Positions 58,710-64,000 of a stretch of 64,000 bases of DNA are shown here, piece after piece. Numbering within the stretch: the first letter of the stretch is position 1; each line of letters starts with the position of its first letter. This DNA comes from Gordonia sp. SL306 (GTDB taxonomy: Bacteria; Actinomycetota; Actinomycetes; Mycobacteriales; Mycobacteriaceae). Both the position numbers and the translations under genes were made by a program. Below the pieces are notes generated by a model, which saw only the letters and a program-made list of their open reading frames with translations, was not told the origin of the DNA and did not search any database. Where the stretch lies: NCBI RefSeq assembly GCF_026625785.1, contig NZ_CP113063.1, positions 1,674,001-1,738,000 on the forward strand. Direction: 5' to 3'.

Positions 58710-58770
58710 GTCCGATTTTCACGGACAACATACTCTCGGGTTGGCATGTGCACCATACATATGTAGGGTA
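58710..58770. promoter_or_regulatory. Divergent MarR/MFS promoter (paralogous copy)
   Basis: GTCCG-N7-CGGAC at 58710-58726 parallels the perfect palindrome at 17177, and GCACCATACATATGTAGG (58750-58767) is identical to the first copy. TGTA-GGG-TACA follows, a weaker form of the second palindrome. Conservation here, while the rest of the intergenic region differs, marks these as the functional operator elements. Confidence 0.65.
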
Positions 58771-58794
58771 CACATCTCGAAGGAGGGTGCCCTT

Positions 58795-61176
58795 ATGACC
58801 ACTACGTCAACCCGCGATTCACCGGACACGAACGACACGGTGCCGGTGGACGGCGAACTGACCGACGACAACCACACCGGTGCCGCCATCGCGGTCGTCA
58901 TCGTGCTGTGTTTCGGCGGCCTGGTCGCGTCACTCATGCAGACGCTGATCGTGCCGATCCAGCCGGAACTCCCGAGCCTGCTGAACACGTCGATCTCGAA
59001 CGCATCGTGGGTCGTCACCGCCACGCTGTTGGCCGCTGCCATCGCGATGCCGATCTCCGGCCGCCTCGGTGACATGTTCGGCAAGAAACGCATCATCTTG
59101 GCCAGCGCTCTCCTGCTGATCGTCGGCTCGCTGGTGTGTGCACTGAGCTCCGAGCTCATCCCGATGATCGTCGGACGCGCCGTCCAGGGACTCGCGATGG
59201 GCTTCATCCCACTCGGCATCAGCCTGATGCGCGAGGTGACACCACCACGCCTGACGTCGATGGCGGTCTCCGCGATGAGCGCGACCATGGGCGTCGGCGG
59301 GGCGATCGGGCTGCCGCTGGCTGCGTGGGTGGCACAGCAATGGGATTGGCACGCACTGTTCTGGGTGTCGACCGGACTCGCCGTCATCGTCGCCGCACTC
59401 GTCACGTTGCTGGTCCCCCACGTCGAGGACGGCACCGCAGGCGGACGCTTCGACATCGTCGGCGCCGTCGGTCTGGCCATCGGCCTGTGCGGTGTGTTGA
59501 TCGCCGTCTCGAAGGGCAACGACTGGGGCTGGAGCTCGGGCACCACCCTCGGCATGATGTTCGGCGGGATCGCCGTGCTGCTCGTCTGGGGCATGTTCGA
59601 GCTGCGTCACTCCGAGCCGCTGGTCGATCTGCGGACCACGGCGCGGCCCGCGGTGTTGCTGACCAACATCGGGGCGATCGCCATCGGATTCGGAATGATG
59701 GCGCAGATGATCGTCGTGCCTCAGCTTCTCGAGATCCCGGAGGCGATGGGCGGTCTCGGACAGACCCTGCTGGCCGCCGGCCTGTGGATGGCACCGGGCG
59801 GTCTGATGATGCTGGTGTTCGCGCCCGTCTCGGCCACTCTGATCAACAACATCGGCGCCAAGCTCACTCTGGCGATCGGCGCGACCGTCCTCGGCCTGGG
59901 CTACCTCGTGGCGTCCATGCTGATGGATGCGCCATGGCAGCTGGCCGTCGCGGCGGTGATCTGCTCGGCGGGTGTCGGCATCGGCTATGCCGCCATGCCG
60001 ACCCTGATCATGGGCGCCGTGCCGATGACCGAGGCCGGTGCGGCGGTCGGTCTCAACGGCCTGATGCGGTCCGTCGGCACCACCAGCGCATCGGCCGTCA
60101 TGGCTCTGGTGCTGACCAGCTCCACCGTGGCCTACGGACCCGCCGAGGTGCCGAGCCACACGGCGTTCAAGTGGTGCTTCGTGATCGGCGCGATCGCCGC
60201 CTTCGTCGGTGTCGCGATCACCTTGTTCATCCCGATCAAGCATCGTCGCGCCGGTTCCGTTGCGGGCGCAGGCGAGACCCCGCCCGTCGACCACGAGGAC
60301 GCCGTCTCGGTGGAGACACCGGAGCCGGTCGACGAAACGCCCACCAGCGGTGCCCGTCATCGACTCGACTCCGCGGGTGAGGTCGGATCACGAGATGACC
60401 GTCCGCGCATTGCCGGGCGCATCACCGCCGACGACGGCACGCCCCTGGGCACCGCCGCGATCACCGTCACCGACACTCGCGGCCACCAGGCGGGCAACAC
60501 CGCCGTGCACGCCGACGGCACCTATGCCGCGCACGACATCGCTGACGGCACATACACCGTCATCGCCACGGCACCGGGGCGCTCCCCCAAGGCCATGACG
60601 GTCTCGGTCGTCGGCGATGCGGTGTTCCGCCGCGACTTCACCCTGGCAGGCGGCTCCGTGCTGCGCGGGCGAGTCCGTGACGTCGCGCGCCCACTCGCCG
60701 CCAACCTGATCGTGACCGACCAATCCGGTGCCGTGGTCACGCAGGCGCACGCCGATTCCGACGGGTACTTCACGATCGCCGGCCTGTCCGCGGGCGACAC
60801 CGTGGCGGTCACCGCATCGGCACCCGGCTATCAGCCGGCCAGCCAACTGGTGACCGTCGACTCCGCGGGCCGGACCACCGACGCCGTCGACATCCTGCTG
60901 GTTGCCACCAGCGGTATGCAGGGTTCGGTACGCACCACCGACGGCTCTCCGCTCGAGGGTGCGACGGTTTCGGCGATCGGTCCCGACCAGACGATCGTCG
61001 CCTCGGTGACCACCGACGCCGACGGCCGCTATCGCATCGAAGGCCTGACCGAAGGGCTGTTCACCGTGGTCGCGAGCATGTACGAACCGGCTGCGGTCCA
61101 GGTCAATGTGGTTGCCGGCCAACGCAACACCGCCGACATCGGATTGGGGTTCGGTAAAGACCCGGCGGTGCCGTGA
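58795..61176 (+). CDS. MFS multidrug-type transporter fused to three carboxypeptidase-regulatory-like repeats
   Basis: A 793-aa protein. Residues ~1-485 are an MFS exporter (GRLGDMFGKKRIIL; GISLMREV; GVGIGYAAMPTLIM) very like the 496-aa paralogue at 17261. After an acidic, Pro/Glu-rich linker come three ~85-residue beta-sandwich repeats (about 537-622, 622-707, 708-793), each with the CarboxypepD_reg-type patterns DGTY/DGYF/DGRY and a following GxxxVVATAPG-like strand. ATG 58795 follows CGAAGGAGG. The repeats may bind a ligand or a partner. Confidence 0.9.
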   Translation: MTTTSTRDSPDTNDTVPVDGELTDDNHTGAAIAVVIVLCFGGLVASLMQTLIVPIQPELPSLLNTSISNASWVVTATLLAAAIAMPISGRLGDMFGKKRIILASALLLIVGSLVCALSSELIPMIVGRAVQGLAMGFIPLGISLMREVTPPRLTSMAVSAMSATMGVGGAIGLPLAAWVAQQWDWHALFWVSTGLAVIVAALVTLLVPHVEDGTAGGRFDIVGAVGLAIGLCGVLIAVSKGNDWGWSSGTTLGMMFGGIAVLLVWGMFELRHSEPLVDLRTTARPAVLLTNIGAIAIGFGMMAQMIVVPQLLEIPEAMGGLGQTLLAAGLWMAPGGLMMLVFAPVSATLINNIGAKLTLAIGATVLGLGYLVASMLMDAPWQLAVAAVICSAGVGIGYAAMPTLIMGAVPMTEAGAAVGLNGLMRSVGTTSASAVMALVLTSSTVAYGPAEVPSHTAFKWCFVIGAIAAFVGVAITLFIPIKHRRAGSVAGAGETPPVDHEDAVSVETPEPVDETPTSGARHRLDSAGEVGSRDDRPRIAGRITADDGTPLGTAAITVTDTRGHQAGNTAVHADGTYAAHDIADGTYTVIATAPGRSPKAMTVSVVGDAVFRRDFTLAGGSVLRGRVRDVARPLAANLIVTDQSGAVVTQAHADSDGYFTIAGLSAGDTVAVTASAPGYQPASQLVTVDSAGRTTDAVDILLVATSGMQGSVRTTDGSPLEGATVSAIGPDQTIVASVTTDADGRYRIEGLTEGLFTVVASMYEPAAVQVNVVAGQRNTADIGLGFGKDPAVP

Positions 61177-61200
61177 TCGTGTAGCCCGACTCGAGAACCT

Positions 61201-61235
61201 GTCGGCCCACCCGGGGAAGCCTCGGGTGGGCCGAC
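61201..61235 (+). terminator. Strong hairpin terminator after MFS gene
   Basis: Perfect 13-bp arms (GTCGGCCCACCCG / CGGGTGGGCCGAC) with a 9-nt loop, 24 bp after the exporter stop. Confidence 0.8.
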
Positions 61236-61293
61236 GCGTTTGCAATGTAGGTACGCCCATCCCCAGAGAGAGGTGGACAAGCAGTGGGGGCAA

Positions 61294-61911
61294 GTGGTGA
61301 TTGATCCGCGGTTCGTGCTCCTCGGCGCCGCGTTCTCGATGGTCGGGAGCATCAGCTACGCCATCCTCACCGTGCGCGGCCGCGTGCGACCGAACAGGGT
61401 GTCGTGGTTTCTGTGGGGCGCCGCGCCGATGATCGCCTTCTTCGCCCAGCTCCACGACGGCGTTGGCCTGCCCGCCATCTCGACACTCGCGATCGGCCTC
61501 GGGCCCTTCGTCATCCTTGCGGCGTCATTCGCCAATCGCTCGAGCTATTGGCAGATCACAGCTTTCGATCTGTCCTGCGGCGCGGTCTCGGTGCTTGCCC
61601 TGGTCCTGTGGCTGACCTTCGACAACCCGTTGCTGGCAGTCCTCGCCGCCCTCGCCGCGGACGCGATCGGTGGAATCCCGACGATCGTTAAAGCCTGGCG
61701 CCGCCCCGACACCGAACGTTCGGCCGTCTACGTCTGCACGGCGCTCAACGGCACCATCACCATGCTCAGCCTTCAGACCTGGACGGTCGCCGAAGCAGCG
61801 TTCCCGCTGTACCTCGTGCTCCTGGGAGTGGGGTTGGCGACGACGGTGAGGCTGCGAACCACAGCAGACCGGCGCCCCGATCACCCGGCGGCATTCACCT
61901 CCACACCATGA
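61294..61911 (+). CDS. Multi-helix membrane protein of unknown function
   Basis: About 205 aa with six to seven hydrophobic helices in a SWEET/PQ-loop-like rhythm: FSMVGSISYAILTVRGRVRPNRVSWFLWG, FDLSCGAVSVLALVLWLTF, LAADAIGGIPTIVKAWRRPDTE. I do not recognise a named family. The start is uncertain: GTG 61294 after GGGG, GTG 61297, or GTG 61273. It follows the terminator of the exporter and so has its own promoter. The next ~240 bp to the monooxygenase gene show no clear feature. Confidence 0.7.
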   Translation: MVIDPRFVLLGAAFSMVGSISYAILTVRGRVRPNRVSWFLWGAAPMIAFFAQLHDGVGLPAISTLAIGLGPFVILAASFANRSSYWQITAFDLSCGAVSVLALVLWLTFDNPLLAVLAALAADAIGGIPTIVKAWRRPDTERSAVYVCTALNGTITMLSLQTWTVAEAAFPLYLVLLGVGLATTVRLRTTADRRPDHPAAFTSTP

Positions 61912-62150
61912 GTACACCTCGCACCACGTAACGGTCGCGACGAATCCGCTGCTCTGCGCGAACCGTTCCGATGTGAGTTGGCATCGATGGCACCGATACC
62001 AACCATTTGTGAGACAGGGTTCCCGTTTACGCGTGCGCCGGAGACAGTGGTGGCACAGCTCACATGGTTGGGGCCGAGCCGTCGCGACATCGCCGATGAA
62101 GCACTTCCCGGTCCTGAGACGGCCGAATGGTCAGGGCGATTGGAGGAGGG

Positions 62151-63284
62151 ATGTCATCGATGGTTCCCGTGGACAAGGTCGGGATTGTTGGCGCCGGTGC
62201 GGCAGGTTTGACGTTGGCGGTGTTCCTGGCTGATGCCGGGATCGAGGTGGAGGTGCTGGAGAAGGGCGCCGGCTTCACGACGCTGGGATCGGGCATTACT
62301 CTGCAGGGCAACGCGCTACGGGTACTTCGGGACATCGGTGTGTGGCCCGAGATGCTGGAGAAGGGGTACCCATCGAACTCGATGGCCATCCGCGCTCCTG
62401 ATCCGGACGCCACTGTCGTGGTCGAACTGGACGATGTCCGAACGGGCGGTGAGGACCTGCCGGCGTCGTTGGGTATGTACAGACCCGACCTCACCGAGAT
62501 CGTGCGAGCACGCGCGGAACGAGCAGGTGCACAGGTGATTTACAGCACCGAGGTCACGGGGGTGGAACAGTCGGATGACGGTGTCACGGTGACCTTCTCC
62601 GACGGTGGACAGCGGGTGTTCGACCTCTTGGTCGGCGCAGATGGGATCAACTCGACCGTCCGGCGGCTGATCGGTATCGATGTCACTCCGGCGGCGACGG
62701 GAGCAGGCGCCTGGCGGGCGATCGTCCCGCGACCGGCCGAGATCACCCGCAGCGAATTGATCTACGGCGGGCCGCGTTATATCGCCGGCTACTGCCCGAT
62801 CAGTGCTGACTGGATGTACGCATACATCGTCGAGCCGGCTCAGGACCGGGATGTCGTCGCCGACTGGCCTGAACTCGCTCGTCTGGCCGCGCAATACGGC
62901 GGTCCTTGGCAGGGGATCGCCGGGGCGATCACCGAGGACACCGCGGTGCATTACACGCAGTTCACGACGCATCTGGTCGAAGGCGACTGGCACCGGGGAC
63001 GGGTCGTGCTGATCGGCGATGCCGCCCACAACTGTCCGCCGACCATCGCGCAGGGCGCGGCCATGGCGATTGAGGATGCTGCGGTCCTGGCCGCCGAGGT
63101 GGTCAAGGCGCACGGCGTCGACGACGAGGTGATGGATCGGTTCCACGAACGCCGGGTACCCCGCGCGAGCTTGATCGTGAGGTCGTCTGTGCAGCTGGTT
63201 TCGTGGCTGGTCGATGAGGTTCCGAATCCCGATGTACCAGGCGTCATGCACGAGGTGGCCCAGACCGTCAAGGAGCCGGCATGA
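62151..63284 (+). CDS. FAD-dependent aromatic-ring monooxygenase (PHBH family)
   Basis: A 377-aa flavoprotein hydroxylase. GIVGAGAAGLTLAVFLADAG is the FAD ADP-binding site, LLVGADGINSTVRR the DG motif for both FAD and NAD(P)H, and VLIGDAAHNCPPTIAQGAAMAIEDA the GD motif. A strong GGAGGAGGG lies before ATG 62151; ATG 62160 has better spacing and may be the true start. Coupled by ATGA to an ACMSD-like amidohydrolase, which fits an aromatic-acid hydroxylation and decarboxylation route. Confidence 0.9.
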   Translation: MSSMVPVDKVGIVGAGAAGLTLAVFLADAGIEVEVLEKGAGFTTLGSGITLQGNALRVLRDIGVWPEMLEKGYPSNSMAIRAPDPDATVVVELDDVRTGGEDLPASLGMYRPDLTEIVRARAERAGAQVIYSTEVTGVEQSDDGVTVTFSDGGQRVFDLLVGADGINSTVRRLIGIDVTPAATGAGAWRAIVPRPAEITRSELIYGGPRYIAGYCPISADWMYAYIVEPAQDRDVVADWPELARLAAQYGGPWQGIAGAITEDTAVHYTQFTTHLVEGDWHRGRVVLIGDAAHNCPPTIAQGAAMAIEDAAVLAAEVVKAHGVDDEVMDRFHERRVPRASLIVRSSVQLVSWLVDEVPNPDVPGVMHEVAQTVKEPA

Positions 63285-64000
63285 CTGCACCGATCATCGA
63301 TGTCCACACTCATGTGTTACTACCTGAAGTGGAAGCGCTTGTCGACCAGCTGGACTCCGAAGGACTCAGCGCTGCAAAAGATCTCGAAGTCAGGCGCAAC
63401 GGCGCCGAGTCGCTGGCCTCCTCCGGCAAGATGATCCGGTCCCGCTGGCCGTTGCTGACCGATCTGCCGAATCGACTGGCCGCGATGGACGCTGCCGGCG
63501 TCGACATCCAAGTGGTGTCACCGTCGCCGTCGCACTACTACCCGTTCCTCGCTGCCGAGCCCGCCGAGGAGATCACGCGATGCATCAATCGATCGATCCG
63601 CGACCTGGTGGCCGCGGCGCCGACCCGGCTCCGGGGACTGGGCGTGGCGCCGCTCCAACATCCTGAACTGATGGCATCGATGCTCACGCACGCCGTCGGT
63701 GACTGTGGTCTGCGCGGCGTCGAAATCGGATCGTTCGGAGCTGCGCCCGACGGCGGGCAGGCAGGCACCGTCGAGTTATCTGATCGGCGCCTAGACGAAT
63801 TCTGGTCCACTGCTGAGTCGTTGCAGGCCATCGTGTTCGTGCATCCGTTCGGATGCTCGCTGGACGAACGCCTCGACCGCTTCTATCTGGCCAACACGGT
63901 GTCCCAACCGGCCGAGAATGCCGTGGCATTGTCTCACCTGATCTTCGCGGGAGTCCTGGATCGATACCCCGATCTCACGATCGTCGCTGCGCACGGTGGC
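63281..64000 (+). CDS. ACMSD-like amidohydrolase family protein (3' end missing)
   Basis: The first 240 codons of a metal-dependent amidohydrolase-superfamily (alpha/beta)8 protein. IDVHTHVL gives the first metal histidines, VFVHPFG another, and VAAHGG near the cut the next. It resembles 2-amino-3-carboxymuconate-6-semialdehyde decarboxylase and gamma-resorcylate-type decarboxylases. Translation is coupled to the monooxygenase. The remaining ~90 residues and any further operon genes lie beyond the window. Confidence 0.87.
   Translation, partial: MTAPIIDVHTHVLLPEVEALVDQLDSEGLSAAKDLEVRRNGAESLASSGKMIRSRWPLLTDLPNRLAAMDAAGVDIQVVSPSPSHYYPFLAAEPAEEITRCINRSIRDLVAAAPTRLRGLGVAPLQHPELMASMLTHAVGDCGLRGVEIGSFGAAPDGGQAGTVELSDRRLDEFWSTAESLQAIVFVHPFGCSLDERLDRFYLANTVSQPAENAVALSHLIFAGVLDRYPDLTIVAAHGG

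Noticed and set aside
1..64000. tRNA, rRNA, CRISPR arrays, integrases and phage structural genes
   Set aside because: None recognised on reading. The short repeats found are palindromes or tandem units, without regular spacers or cas genes.

Overview
This window is high-GC actinobacterial chromosome. Enoyl-CoA hydratase paralogues, P450s, F420/deazaflavin-type oxidoreductases, many TetR/MarR regulators, a DUF222/HNH (13E12-type) gene and frequent GTG starts point to a mycolic-acid-containing genus of Mycobacteriales such as Gordonia, Williamsia or Rhodococcus. The genus is an inference. I saw no rRNA, tRNA, CRISPR array, phage or integrase. Genes are dense, often with ATGA, GTGA or TGATG overlaps.

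Layout. 1-15.7 kb: an acyl-CoA catabolic block. It has four crotonase-fold proteins that all lack the usual glutamate pair, two acyl-CoA ligases, a broken hotdog thioesterase, a flavin monooxygenase coupled to an aminoglycoside-phosphotransferase-like kinase, a SnoaL-like protein, a P450 and a TetR regulator. A metallo-hydrolase, a membrane-anchored phosphodiesterase and an O-methyltransferase follow. 15.8-18.8 kb: an SDR, a MarR regulator and a divergent multidrug-type MFS exporter; a paralogous regulator-exporter pair lies at 58.2-61.2 kb. 18.8-24.4 kb: osmoprotection, with ectoine hydroxylase, a MarR regulator and a glycine-betaine-type ABC transporter. 24.6-27.2 kb: a two-gene glycosyltransferase / phytoene-desaturase-like operon. 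27.4-33.3 kb: a GntR-controlled sugar or polyol catabolic cluster with a two-subunit transketolase. 33.3-34.4 kb: msrB-msrA. 34.5-40.8 kb: an ABC exporter with its own two-component system, then an S9 peptidase carrying a matching promoter palindrome. 42.3-47.5 kb: a TetR-controlled operon encoding a rifampin-phosphotransferase-like enzyme, an F420-type oxidoreductase and an unrecognised protein. 47.5-49.0 kb: a DUF222/HNH gene bracketed by a perfect 22-bp inverted repeat. 49-57 kb: small redox and regulatory modules, including an XRE regulator with two matching palindromes, and a ParD-like / zeta-like toxin-antitoxin pair. 61.2-64 kb: a membrane protein and the start of an aromatic-catabolic operon cut by the window edge.

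Most catabolic blocks follow one plan: a local regulator, a palindromic site in its divergent promoter, and a short operon of oxidoreductases or acyl-CoA enzymes. The best leads for new biology are the rifampin-phosphotransferase-like operon, the HNH gene with its inverted repeats, the split-transketolase pathway without an obvious kinase, and the exporter fused to three carboxypeptidase-regulatory-like repeats. Substrates are not known for any catabolic cluster here.
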